Assembly (NCBI RefSeq): GCF_017565765.1
Contig: NZ_JAGDYP010000005.1
Span: 1 to 64,000, forward strand
DNA length: 64,000 bases
Reading direction: 5' to 3'
Source of the DNA: Capnocytophaga bilenii
GTDB taxonomy: Bacteria; Bacteroidota; Bacteroidia; Flavobacteriales; Flavobacteriaceae
Both the position numbers and the translations under genes were made by a program. Below, in pieces: positions 23,693-31,966 of the stretch. The notes beneath the pieces were generated by a model. The model had not been told where the DNA came from and ran no database searches. It saw nothing but the letters and a program-made list of their open reading frames with translations. The stretch's first letter is position 1. Every line of letters starts with the position of its first letter.

Positions 23693-25957
23693 ATGGCAAC
23701 GTTACCCGTACCCGTAGATGAGATTATAGCAAAGTGGGGGCCGCATAAGCACTATATGACAAAAGAAACTGCTAAAGCGCGTGCTTCACAGACACCAGAT
23801 GAACTAGTGAAAACCCACTGCTGCTTTTGTGGTTTGCAGTGTGGTATCAAACTGAAAATAAAGAATAAGAAAGTAGTAGGTTTTGAACCTTGGCGTGAGT
23901 TTCCTTTCAATGAAGGTCGTTTGTGCCCTAAAGGAGTACAACGTTATATGCAAGATAACCACCCAGACCGCCTATTACAACCTATTAAACGTGTAGAAGG
24001 TGTAGGCTTTGTGCCTATAGAATGGGAAGAAGCCTACAGCACTGTAGTAAGCGAAATTAAACGCATACAAGAGACTTATGGTAGAAATGCCTTTGCAATG
24101 CTTTCGGGCGTATCACTTTCTACTGAAAAGAGTTACTTGGTAGGTAAATTTGCTCGCGTAGCACTAAAAACTGCTAACTTAGACTATAACGGTAGGTTAT
24201 GTATGGTGAGCGCTGGTGCTGGTAATAAGAAAGCATTTGGTATGGATAGGTCGTCTAACTCGTGGGCTGATTTGGCTCACGCTGAAGTGATTATCATTAC
24301 AGGAGCTAACGTATCGGAATGTTTTCCTGTGCTTACCTATAGAGTTTGGGAAGCACGTGATAATGGTGCAAAACTGATTGTAATTGACCCACGTGTAACC
24401 CCTATAGCACGTACTGCCGATATTCACTTGCCTATGCGCTCAGGAACTGATACGGCACTAATGAGTACTATGCTAAAGGTGCTTATTGATAATGATTGGC
24501 TTGATCACGACTTTATAAATAACTATACTTCGGGCTGGGAAGAAACTGCCAAAGAAGTGGAACACTGCACCCTTGAATGGGGTGAGAAAATCACAGGTGT
24601 ACCTAAAGAACTGATTTATAAAGCTGCCGAAATGTGGGGCAAGGCTAAAACATCGTTCTTGATGCACGCTCGTGGTATAGAACAACACCGCAAAGGAGTG
24701 ATGAACGTACTGAGCTGTATCAACTTGGTGTTGGCTACAGGACGTATAGGAAAACCTTACTGCGGTTATGGTACTATTACCGGACAAGGTAACGGACAAG
24801 GAGGACGTGAACACGGACATAAATGCGACCAGCTACCTGGTAACCGTGATATAGAAAACCCAGAACACCGTAAAATAGTAGCTGATTTTTGGGGTATTAC
24901 AGAAGAAGAGCTACCAAGAAAAGGACTAAGTGCCTATGAAATTATTGACGCTATCAATAAAGGGGAAATAAAAGGTTTGCTCTCTATCTGCTTTAATCCT
25001 ATAGTTTCATTGCCTAATAACAAATATGTAAAAAGTGCTTTAGAAAAATTGGAGTTTTATGCAGGTATAGATTTCTTCTTATCTGAAACGCTACGTCACG
25101 CAAATATTGTATTGGCAGGGTCGCTACAAGAAGAAGAAGAAGGTACAACAACAACTTCGGAAGGGCGAGTAGTGCGTATTTCGGGGGCTGTAAATCCTCC
25201 AGGGAAAGCAAAAAGCGATATAGAAATCCTTAAAGAATTGGCAAAACGTCTTGGGCAAGAGGATAAATTTACCTACTCTTGCAGTGAGGATATTTTTAAC
25301 GAAATTCGTCATATATCTAAGGGTTCATATGCTGATTATTACGGTATTACTTACGAAAAAGTAGAAAAGAATATGGGAGTATTTTGGCCTTGTCCAAGTT
25401 TGGATCACCCAGGAACCCCACGCCTATGGGAAGATAGGAAATTCAAAACGAATGACGGCAAAGCACACTTTAACCCAACCCCTTATATTCCACCAGTAGA
25501 AGAACCAGATGAAGATTATCCTATAGTGCTCACTACAGGACGTGTGGTAAGCCAATACTTGAGTGGTACACAAACAAGGCGTATTGGAAAGCTTATAGAT
25601 ATATATCCAGAACCTTTGATGGAAATACACCCAGAGTTGGCAGCCAAATACGGTATAAAAGAAGGTGATTTGGTGCGTGTTATTACTCGTCGCAATAATG
25701 CAGTATTTCCTGCTAATGTGGTAGAGACCATACGTAAAGACTCTATATTTATTCCTTATCACTGGGGTGGTGTAAATGCGGCAAACCAATTGACAGTAGG
25801 TTTGGATGGTCTTGACCCTATATCAAAAATGCCTGAATTTAAGGTATGTGCTTGTAAAATAGAAAAAACAGGCGAGAGAAAGGCAAAAGATTCGGCAGAG
25901 TACGCTTACAGAAGCCGTGATGTATTGTACAAAGATGGTGATACTGTAGTGGAATAA
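23693..25957 (+). CDS. Molybdopterin nitrate reductase, catalytic subunit (NasC/NarB/NapA-like)
   Basis: Catalytic subunit of 754 residues that should reduce nitrate to nitrite with a bis-MGD molybdenum centre. Cys43, Cys46, Cys50 and Cys78 bind a [4Fe-4S] cluster (HCCFCGLQC and RLCPKG). NGRLCMVSAGAG places Cys170 as the molybdenum ligand, as in NapA and assimilatory enzymes, unlike Asp-ligated NarG. GQGNGQGGREHGHK and TTGRVVSQYLSGTQTRR match cofactor-binding parts of the NasC/NarB group. There is no Tat signal, so it should work in the cytoplasm. The partner genes downstream (ferredoxin, Rieske, small membrane protein) and the absence of a nitrite ammonifier argue for respiratory rather than assimilatory use. 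Confidence 0.85.
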   Translation: MATLPVPVDEIIAKWGPHKHYMTKETAKARASQTPDELVKTHCCFCGLQCGIKLKIKNKKVVGFEPWREFPFNEGRLCPKGVQRYMQDNHPDRLLQPIKRVEGVGFVPIEWEEAYSTVVSEIKRIQETYGRNAFAMLSGVSLSTEKSYLVGKFARVALKTANLDYNGRLCMVSAGAGNKKAFGMDRSSNSWADLAHAEVIIITGANVSECFPVLTYRVWEARDNGAKLIVIDPRVTPIARTADIHLPMRSGTDTALMSTMLKVLIDNDWLDHDFINNYTSGWEETAKEVEHCTLEWGEKITGVPKELIYKAAEMWGKAKTSFLMHARGIEQHRKGVMNVLSCINLVLATGRIGKPYCGYGTITGQGNGQGGREHGHKCDQLPGNRDIENPEHRKIVADFWGITEEELPRKGLSAYEIIDAINKGEIKGLLSICFNPIVSLPNNKYVKSALEKLEFYAGIDFFLSETLRHANIVLAGSLQEEEEGTTTTSEGRVVRISGAVNPPGKAKSDIEILKELAKRLGQEDKFTYSCSEDIFNEIRHISKGSYADYYGITYEKVEKNMGVFWPCPSLDHPGTPRLWEDRKFKTNDGKAHFNPTPYIPPVEEPDEDYPIVLTTGRVVSQYLSGTQTRRIGKLIDIYPEPLMEIHPELAAKYGIKEGDLVRVITRRNNAVFPANVVETIRKDSIFIPYHWGGVNAANQLTVGLDGLDPISKMPEFKVCACKIEKTGERKAKDSAEYAYRSRDVLYKDGDTVVE

Positions 25958-26017
25958 CTAGTATTACTGATACTAACAACAAAATTACTAAGAGTAAAAT
26001 AAAAAGAGTAAAACAAA

Positions 26018-26593
26018 ATGGCAGAACAATTTGAGAAATTCAATGATATGGAGTTTTTCTTGGATATGCAGCGCTGTATAGGCTGTCACTCATGCGAGAT
26101 GGCGTGTGCAGAGTGTGAAACCAACGGAGAAACGACAATGATTCATATTCACTATATAGACAGACGGGAGACTGTACAAACTACTGTACAAGTGTGTATG
26201 CACTGTGATGATCCTATTTGTGCGAATGTGTGTCCTGCAGATGCTATAGTGAAAGACGAATATGGTATTGTACATTCAGCAGATGTATCTAAATGTATAG
26301 GTTGTGCAAACTGTGTGCTTAGCTGCCCATTTGGGGTGCCTAAAATACCAGACCAAAATGCACTATTGATGCAAAAATGTAATATGTGCTACGACCGTAC
26401 AAGCGTAGGGTTAAAGCCTATGTGTGCTACTGTTTGCCCAAGTGGAGCTTTGACTTTTGATACAAAAGAAAATGTGGCTAAAAAACGACCTAATAGTACA
26501 CCTATTAAGAAGTTTATATTTGGCGAAGAGGTAGTTACTACTAAAGTAAACCTGATGATGCCAAAAGGTAGCGAAGAGATAAAGGTATTTTAA
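26018..26593 (+). CDS. Four-cluster ferredoxin subunit (NrfC/DmsB-like)
   Basis: Electron-transfer subunit of 191 residues. Sixteen Cys in four groups can hold four [4Fe-4S] clusters: 20/23/26/30, 60/63/68/72, 93/96/99/103 and 121/124/136/140, the classical DmsB/NrfC/PhsB arrangement. It has no export signal and so should sit on the cytoplasmic side, wiring the membrane quinol oxidase to the molybdoenzyme encoded 60 bases upstream. The Rieske gene follows 31 bases downstream. The C-terminal 45 residues are basic and may touch the membrane subunit. Confidence 0.88.
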   Translation: MAEQFEKFNDMEFFLDMQRCIGCHSCEMACAECETNGETTMIHIHYIDRRETVQTTVQVCMHCDDPICANVCPADAIVKDEYGIVHSADVSKCIGCANCVLSCPFGVPKIPDQNALLMQKCNMCYDRTSVGLKPMCATVCPSGALTFDTKENVAKKRPNSTPIKKFIFGEEVVTTKVNLMMPKGSEEIKVF

Positions 26594-26624
26594 AAGCTAA
26601 AAACACTAAAAAGACTAACAACAA

Positions 26625-27155
26625 ATGGCAGACAGATATAAAGATATTCCTGATTGGAAAGCAGATTTTCCAATTAAAAGGACAGAGGCAGGTTATGTAG
26701 CAAGGCGTGATTTTTTGAAAGTGATTACACTTTTTTCGGGAATTATGGCTGTAGCTAACGTTTTTATACCGGTTTTTAATTTTTTTCATAAAAGAAAAAC
26801 AATTAAAGATTACTTTGTGTGCAATGTTTCGGACATAAAGATAGGTACGCAAAAAACGTTTTATGTGGATGGAGATCATCGTAATCCTTATATGCTCATA
26901 AGGATGGGTGAGAATGATTGGCGCGTATATGAGCAAAAATGTACGCACTTATCTTGTGCTGTGATTTACGATCACGAACATCAGATGATAGAGTGTCCTT
27001 GTCATCACGGTTTTTTTGATGCTAAGGATGGGAAGGTGTTACAAGGACCACCACCACGCCCATTACCACGATTGAATGTGATTGTGAAAGACGACAAAAT
27101 ATACGTGGAAGACTATACTTATGAAAAGCAAATTAATCATAAGGCACACTCATAA
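26625..27155 (+). CDS. Rieske [2Fe-2S] protein with Tat-type anchor
   Basis: 176-residue Rieske protein. RRDFLK (27-32) followed by a hydrophobic helix (about 33-54) is a twin-arginine signal-anchor, so the Rieske domain should be exported and remain membrane-tethered. Cluster ligands are C106-T-H108 with C111, and C124-x-x-H127 in CPCHHG. A Rieske subunit is not part of Nar, Nap or known Nas enzymes. Here it lies between the ferredoxin and small membrane protein genes of the nitrate reductase operon, so it probably takes part in quinol oxidation as in bc-type complexes. That role is inference from position. Confidence 0.85.
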   Translation: MADRYKDIPDWKADFPIKRTEAGYVARRDFLKVITLFSGIMAVANVFIPVFNFFHKRKTIKDYFVCNVSDIKIGTQKTFYVDGDHRNPYMLIRMGENDWRVYEQKCTHLSCAVIYDHEHQMIECPCHHGFFDAKDGKVLQGPPPRPLPRLNVIVKDDKIYVEDYTYEKQINHKAHS

Positions 27156-27171
27156 TTAAAAAAATGGAATT

Positions 27172-27471
27172 ATGGCAATAAGAAAAAAACCACTTCAGAA
27201 AGTAACCTCACGTATCAATGATATGTTGGGATTTATTATAGCGATCTATATAATGTTTACAGGTATGCAAATGTGGCTACTATTTGGTACTATCAATAAG
27301 GCATTGTACTTGTATAATACGGAAATTGATGTACAAAATTTTGCTACATGGTCGGCTATAGGTTCAGTAGTCATTTTTGGCTGCTTGTTATTCTTTCTTC
27401 GTTATATCCCGATGATTAAAACAGGTAAGATTTTGAAAGGAGACGAAAAAGAAGAAGAATATGAGTACTAA
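27172..27471 (+). CDS. Small two-helix membrane protein of the nitrate reductase operon
   Basis: 99-residue protein with two hydrophobic helices (about 17-44 and 58-80), a basic N-terminus (MAIRKKPLQKV) and an acidic tail (GDEKEEEYEY). The charge pattern suggests both ends are cytoplasmic. I do not recognise a family with confidence. Its position after the Rieske gene and its 11-base overlap with moaA suggest a small structural subunit or assembly factor of the membrane complex. No heme- or metal-binding motif is visible; there is no His or Cys in a typical ligand pattern. Confidence 0.7.
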   Translation: MAIRKKPLQKVTSRINDMLGFIIAIYIMFTGMQMWLLFGTINKALYLYNTEIDVQNFATWSAIGSVVIFGCLLFFLRYIPMIKTGKILKGDEKEEEYEY

Positions 27472-28453
27472 TTTAATCGATTCATTCGGACGAAAACATA
27501 CATATTTGCGGCTATCTATTACAGATAGCTGCAATTTTCGTTGTTTATATTGTATGCCAGATGAACCTTTTGGCAGTACCCCTAATGCCAAATTGATGAA
27601 TAGTGATGAAATCTTTGGCATCTCGAAGGTATTTGTAGATAATTACGGTATTGAGAAAATACGTATTACGGGGGGAGAACCTTTAGTAAGACACGATTTT
27701 GCTGAGATTATTAAGAAATTGGCTACACTTGATGTGTCGTTGGGCGTGACGAGCAATGGGGTATTGTTAGACAAATATTTCACGTTATTTAAAGATAATG
27801 GGGTTCAGAATTTGAATATCAGTATAGACTCATTGGATAATGAGCGTTTTAAACAAATTACTAAACGCGACTTGCTACCCAAAGTATGGGAAAATATACA
27901 ACGCAGTATAGATGAAGGATTTAAGGTGAAACTAAACGCTGTGATAATGCGAGGCGTGAATGATGATGAGCTATTGCAATTGGTAGGCTTATCGCACAGC
28001 TATCCTATTGAGATGCGTTTTATTGAATTTATGCCTTTTTACGGTAATGCGTGGGAACGTAACAAAGTAATTTCTATAAATGAGATGCTTTTGGAGATTC
28101 AGAAATCATATAGCTGCATAAAACTTAATGACGAAAAACACGATACCTCGCGAAAATATAAATTGAGCGAAGAGAGTAGGGGAATTTTTGGGTTTATATC
28201 TACAATGAGTAATGCTTTTTGCGGGGGGTGTAACCGTATACGACTCACTTCGGATGGGAAGATGAAAAATTGTCTTTTTGGAGCTGAAGAGTTTGACTTG
28301 TTATCTCTGTACCGAAAAGGAGAAGATTTGACAGCTCTTATAAAAGAAGGTATATGGCGAAAACATAAAGAAAAAGGAGGACAGTTCTCTGAAATGAATA
28401 CTGTTGATAATAATAAATTGGTAAATAGGAGTATGATAAAAATAGGAGGGTAA
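27461..28453 (+). CDS. moaA: GTP 3',8-cyclase MoaA
   Basis: Radical SAM enzyme that rearranges GTP as the first step of molybdenum cofactor synthesis. The 330-residue protein has the SAM cluster motif C24-x3-C28-x2-C31 (SCNFRCLYCMP), the GGEP motif (ITGGEPLVR) and the second cluster region CGGCNRIRLTSDGKMKNC. It also has the C-terminal Gly-Gly pair (IKIGG), which in MoaA enters the active site. It overlaps the upstream gene by 11 bases, so cofactor synthesis is coupled to the reductase operon. moaC, moeA, mogA and the other Moco genes are not in the window and must be elsewhere. Confidence 0.95.
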   Translation: MSTNLIDSFGRKHTYLRLSITDSCNFRCLYCMPDEPFGSTPNAKLMNSDEIFGISKVFVDNYGIEKIRITGGEPLVRHDFAEIIKKLATLDVSLGVTSNGVLLDKYFTLFKDNGVQNLNISIDSLDNERFKQITKRDLLPKVWENIQRSIDEGFKVKLNAVIMRGVNDDELLQLVGLSHSYPIEMRFIEFMPFYGNAWERNKVISINEMLLEIQKSYSCIKLNDEKHDTSRKYKLSEESRGIFGFISTMSNAFCGGCNRIRLTSDGKMKNCLFGAEEFDLLSLYRKGEDLTALIKEGIWRKHKEKGGQFSEMNTVDNNKLVNRSMIKIGG

Positions 28454-28481
28454 AAAAATTAAAACTTTTTTAAGAAAATGT

Positions 28482-28511
28482 TTTGTATGTTATTTTTTTT
28501 TAATAATTTTG
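28482..28511 (+). promoter_or_regulatory. Promoter of the porin-mod operon
   Basis: TTTG (28482-28485), 18 bases, TAATTTTG (28504-28511), about 105 bases before the porin-like gene, leaving a leader that contains a hairpin. Confidence 0.7.
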
Positions 28512-28539
28512 CACCCAATTTTAGAGAATTATTTAGAGG

Positions 28540-28571
28540 CACATAAGTAGCCTTTTTTTAGGCTTATCGTG
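28540..28571 (+). promoter_or_regulatory. Hairpin in the leader of the porin-mod operon
   Basis: CAC-ATAAG-CCT on the left pairs with AGG-CTTAT-GTG on the right, with small bulges and a T-rich loop, 45 bases before the porin-like start and downstream of the promoter. It could be an mRNA structure or a protein site. No known riboswitch class is recognised. Confidence 0.4.
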
Positions 28572-28615
28572 TAGTAATAATTATCATAACGAAATTTATT
28601 AATAATTCAATTTAT

Positions 28616-29773
28616 ATGAATAAACATTTTTTATTATTAGCTGGAGGAGTATTAGGGCTCTTCTCTACTGCTTCGGCGCAAGTTTCATTTACAAGTGGTG
28701 ATATAAAAGCAACTATAGGGATGCGTTTTATGGCTGATGCTGCTTATTACGTAGATGATGTTACACCACTAACTTCAGGTACAAAAATTACTGAAGCACG
28801 TGCTCGTTTTGGTTTTAAGACAGGCAACTGGGATGCGTATGCAGATTTTGATTTTGCAGCGCCTTCAGGAGCTAATCGCACACGTGACCTTTGGGTACGT
28901 TACACTCATAAAAATGAAGAGGGGGTGTACAAAGCTACTCGTTTTGGCTACCAATGGGAACCTTTTGGAATGACAACCAATACAGGACGTATGGCGTATC
29001 ACTTTATACAACGTCCTAATTTTCACAATACATTGGGTGGGGCACGTCTTTTAGGTGTTACTTACTACTATGTAAATCCTAAATTTTTCACTCACACAGG
29101 TATATTTAGTGAGCGTCCTTATAACGACCAAGCTTCAGGAGATTCTGGTGTTGTTTTATCAGGACGTTACCTTTTCAAAGCAATAGCTAATGAGACAAGC
29201 ACTTTCCAATTTGGTACTAGCCAACGATTTGCTTACATCAGAACTTATCCTACATTGACCATTAGCAGTCCGCTAGAAACTAACATAAATCCAAAAGCTG
29301 CAGCTTTGGGTGCAGAAATGACAATAGAAAACCCTAGAAGTAGTTATCGTTTTGGGGTAGAAAGTATGTTCCATAACGAAAACTTCTTTGTTCGTGGTGA
29401 ATATATGAAAACTTTTGTAAATAAAAAGACTTCGGGTACAGGTACTTATCAAGCAGGATACGTAGAAGCAGGATATGCCTTTAACGGAGCTACTTATAAG
29501 TATGATGCACAAAAAGCTGTACTAAAAGGGCTTAGCAAAGCAGGTAACTGGGAAGCAGTAGCACGAGCAAGCTGGGCAGACCTTTACAATGGTGAAAACA
29601 TAGCAGGTGTAAAAAAAGGAGTGCAAATGCGCAGCTATACTTTAGGAGCTAACTATGTAGTGAATAAACACGCTCAACTAATGCTTTCATATACACACAC
29701 TAATCTTACTAGTAAAGTTAAAAACGACAAAAACATAGGTATACTACAAGGGCGTGTAATGATTAACTTTTAA
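28616..29773 (+). CDS. Outer membrane porin-like protein (OprO/OprP type)
   Basis: 385-residue predicted beta-barrel. It has a cleavable signal peptide (MNKHFLLLAGGVLGLFSTASA) and then alternating aromatic strands from start to end, finishing RVMINF with the terminal Phe expected for outer-membrane insertion. The strand pattern with KITEARARFGFKTGNWDAY and YGYQWEPFG-like stretches resembles Bacteroidota phosphate-selective (OprO/OprP) porins. Lying directly before modA and after the nitrate reductase operon, it could admit nitrate, nitrite or molybdate, all small oxyanions. That is inference. It has its own promoter and is followed by modA after 26 bases. Confidence 0.75.
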   Translation: MNKHFLLLAGGVLGLFSTASAQVSFTSGDIKATIGMRFMADAAYYVDDVTPLTSGTKITEARARFGFKTGNWDAYADFDFAAPSGANRTRDLWVRYTHKNEEGVYKATRFGYQWEPFGMTTNTGRMAYHFIQRPNFHNTLGGARLLGVTYYYVNPKFFTHTGIFSERPYNDQASGDSGVVLSGRYLFKAIANETSTFQFGTSQRFAYIRTYPTLTISSPLETNINPKAAALGAEMTIENPRSSYRFGVESMFHNENFFVRGEYMKTFVNKKTSGTGTYQAGYVEAGYAFNGATYKYDAQKAVLKGLSKAGNWEAVARASWADLYNGENIAGVKKGVQMRSYTLGANYVVNKHAQLMLSYTHTNLTSKVKNDKNIGILQGRVMINF

Positions 29774-29799
29774 AAAAACTGAAAAATAACGATTATCAT

Positions 29800-30558
29800 A
29801 TGAGAAAAATATTTAAATTTGTGCTTGTTGTAGCTTTAATGCTTACAAGTGGTTTCAGCTTTGCAGCAGATAAAATAACAATTGCTGCTGCGGCTAACTT
29901 ACGTTATGTATTGGAAGAACTAAAACAACAATACCTTAAAGAAAATAAGGGTGCAGAAATAGAGATAGTATTTGGAGCTTCGGGAACGCTTACACAACAA
30001 ATTGTGAATGGAGCTAATTTTGACCTTTTCTTGGCTGCTAATACTAAATTTCCTGAAGAAGTGATTGCTAAAGGTTTTGGTGAAGGTAGCTCAGTAGTAT
30101 ACTGCTATGGCAAAGTAGCTTTGTGGAGTATGAGTATTGATGTGAAAAAAGGCATAAAAGCTACCCTATCTAACCCTAAAGTGAATCGTATAGCTGTTGC
30201 TAATCCTAAATTGGCACCTTATGGTAAAAATGCAGTAGAAACACTTCAAAGATTGGGCTTATATGAGACAGTAGAGCCTAAAATTGTATGGGGTGAGAAC
30301 ATCAACCAAACAGCACAGTTTGTATCGACAGGGAATGCACAAGTGGGATTTGTAGCACTTTCAACTATTTTGGCACCTGAAATGAAAGGTAAACAAGGTA
30401 AGTACTACGTTTTGAAAAATGAAGAATGCCAACCTATAGCTCAGGCAGGCGTGGTAATAAAAGGTAAGAATACGGCTGCCGCTGATAAGTTTTTTAAATA
30501 TATTACTAGTAGCAAGGCTACCGCTATTTGGAAAAAACACGGATATGAAGTAAAATAA
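29800..30558 (+). CDS. modA: Molybdate ABC transporter, binding protein ModA
   Basis: Periplasmic molybdate-binding protein of 252 residues: signal peptide (MRKIFKFVLVVALMLTSGFSFA), then ITIAAAANLRYVLEEL, the ModA N-terminus, with the ligand-binding FGASGTLTQQI and DLFLAANTKFPEEV following. It delivers molybdate to ModBC. Its stop codon overlaps the modB start by one base, giving a tight modABC operon that feeds the molybdoenzyme encoded just upstream. Tungstate binding cannot be excluded. Confidence 0.93.
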   Translation: MRKIFKFVLVVALMLTSGFSFAADKITIAAAANLRYVLEELKQQYLKENKGAEIEIVFGASGTLTQQIVNGANFDLFLAANTKFPEEVIAKGFGEGSSVVYCYGKVALWSMSIDVKKGIKATLSNPKVNRIAVANPKLAPYGKNAVETLQRLGLYETVEPKIVWGENINQTAQFVSTGNAQVGFVALSTILAPEMKGKQGKYYVLKNEECQPIAQAGVVIKGKNTAAADKFFKYITSSKATAIWKKHGYEVK

Positions 30559-31232
30559 TGGAAAGTTTCGTAAATACCTTATTACTTACAGGCAAGATGG
30601 CAGTAATTACAACTGCCGTCTTGTTTGTATTAAGTTTGCCAATAGCCTATTGGTTGGCTTACTCAAAATTTAAGCTAAAAGTAATTTTTGAAGCCTTATT
30701 GTGTATGCCAATGGTACTTCCTCCAACAGTAATGGGATACTACTTTTTGTTGCTTATCAGTCCGACACGCGGTTTTGGTGCATTTTTGAGTGAACATTTT
30801 GATATACAATTAGCTTTTACTTTTGAGGGAGTAGTATTGGTGAGTATTATAGCAAATTTGCCTTTTATGATTCAGCCGTTACAAAACGGTTTTATGGCGT
30901 TGCCCAAGAGTTTTAGAGAGGCGGCTTACACTTTGGGAAAGAGCCGATGGACGACCTTTTGGCGTGTGTTGTTGCCTAATATCAAACCATCTGTAATTAC
31001 AGGAATTGCACTTACTTTTGCCCATTGTATAGGTGAATTTGGCGTTGTACTGATGATAGGAGGAAGCATTCCTAACGAGACAAGAGTGGCATCAATTGAA
31101 CTATATGACCAAGTGCAGGCTTTGAATTACGATCTTGCTAACCAATATGCTTTTATACTTTTTGCTATTTCGTTTCTTATTCTGCTAATTATTTTCAGTG
31201 TAAATAAAAAAAATAAAATTCTTAATTCATAA
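30558..31232 (+). CDS. modB: Molybdate ABC transporter, permease ModB
   Basis: Inner-membrane permease of 224 residues with about five helices. The region EAAYTLGKSRWTTFWRV (about residues 118-134) is the EAA loop that docks ModC, and LPPTVMGYYFLLL and LTFAHCIGEFGVVLMIGG are typical of ModB. It forms the channel through which molybdate from ModA is moved at the cost of ATP. It starts one base inside the modA stop and is followed by modC after eight bases. Confidence 0.93.
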   Translation: MESFVNTLLLTGKMAVITTAVLFVLSLPIAYWLAYSKFKLKVIFEALLCMPMVLPPTVMGYYFLLLISPTRGFGAFLSEHFDIQLAFTFEGVVLVSIIANLPFMIQPLQNGFMALPKSFREAAYTLGKSRWTTFWRVLLPNIKPSVITGIALTFAHCIGEFGVVLMIGGSIPNETRVASIELYDQVQALNYDLANQYAFILFAISFLILLIIFSVNKKNKILNS

Positions 31233-31240
31233 AATCTTTT

Positions 31241-31879
31241 TTGATGATTATAAAACTATCACATACTATTTTTACATCGGAAGGTGAGCGCAAATTGGAA
31301 GTAAATGAAACAGTTGCTGATGGAGCCTTGGTGTGTTTGTATGGTCCTTCTGGCATTGGAAAAACTACTCTTTTTAGGGTAATAGCAGGACTTATCACTC
31401 CTGAACGAGCTTACATAAACGCAAATGATAAGGTTTTTATCGATACTCAACAGCGTATTAATTTGCCTCCACAACAGCGTAATGTGGCTTTTATGTTTCA
31501 GGATTATGCTTTGTTTCCTAATATGACGGTGTGGGGCAATATTGCTTTTGCTCAAAAGGAAAAAGATGATGCATACATACAACAATTGCTAAAAGCCTTT
31601 GATATGGAGCAACTTAAAAATAGAAAAGTAACTCAACTTTCTGGAGGACAGCAACAAAGGGTAGCTTTGGCACGTACTTTGGCACAAAAAGCTCCTATTA
31701 TATTGCTTGATGAGCCACTATCATCGGTAGATGCTACAATGAAAAATGTGATGAAAGAGGTAATTTTAAAACATCAGGAGGCAACGAAAGCTACAGTATT
31801 TATTATAAGTCATACCCCCGAAGATTTTAGAGAAGAAGCCACTCAAATCATCAATGTAACAGGAGCTTTATATACCTAA
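31241..31879 (+). CDS. modC: Molybdate ABC transporter, ATPase ModC (short form)
   Basis: ATPase of 212 residues with Walker A (GPSGIGKTTLFR), Q-loop (FQDYALFPNMTVWGN), signature LSGGQQQRVALAR and Walker B (IILLDEPLSS). It powers ModAB. The protein ends right after the H-loop region (IISHTPEDF), so the C-terminal MOP/TOBE domain that lets E. coli ModC bind regulatory molybdate is missing. Feedback inhibition by molybdate through that domain is therefore unlikely here. I see no frame disruption at the end, so the short form appears native. Confidence 0.92.
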   Translation: MMIIKLSHTIFTSEGERKLEVNETVADGALVCLYGPSGIGKTTLFRVIAGLITPERAYINANDKVFIDTQQRINLPPQQRNVAFMFQDYALFPNMTVWGNIAFAQKEKDDAYIQQLLKAFDMEQLKNRKVTQLSGGQQQRVALARTLAQKAPIILLDEPLSSVDATMKNVMKEVILKHQEATKATVFIISHTPEDFREEATQIINVTGALYT

Positions 31880-31887
31880 AAAAGAAT

Positions 31888-31908
31888 TAAGATAAAATTA
31901 TCATCTTA
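31888..31908 (+). terminator. Hairpin after modC
   Basis: Arms TAAGAT and ATCTTA around a nine-base loop, nine bases after the modC stop, followed by TTATT. It lies just upstream of the nirK promoter, so it may end the mod transcript or bind a regulator. Confidence 0.4.
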
Positions 31909-31911
31909 TTA

Positions 31912-31941
31912 TTGTGCTTATTATATTTTTTTGTACTTTTG
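31912..31941 (+). promoter_or_regulatory. Promoter of nirK
   Basis: TTG (31912-31914), 19 bases, TACTTTTG (31934-31941), 25 bases before the nirK start. Full consensus match. Confidence 0.75.
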
Positions 31942-31966
31942 TACCAACTAAAAACGACTACCTAAG

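Noticed and set aside
25124-25143. Run of GAAGAA triplets as a microsatellite
   Set aside because: It is in frame in the nitrate reductase gene and encodes a short Glu run on the protein surface; five or so codons are not unusual.
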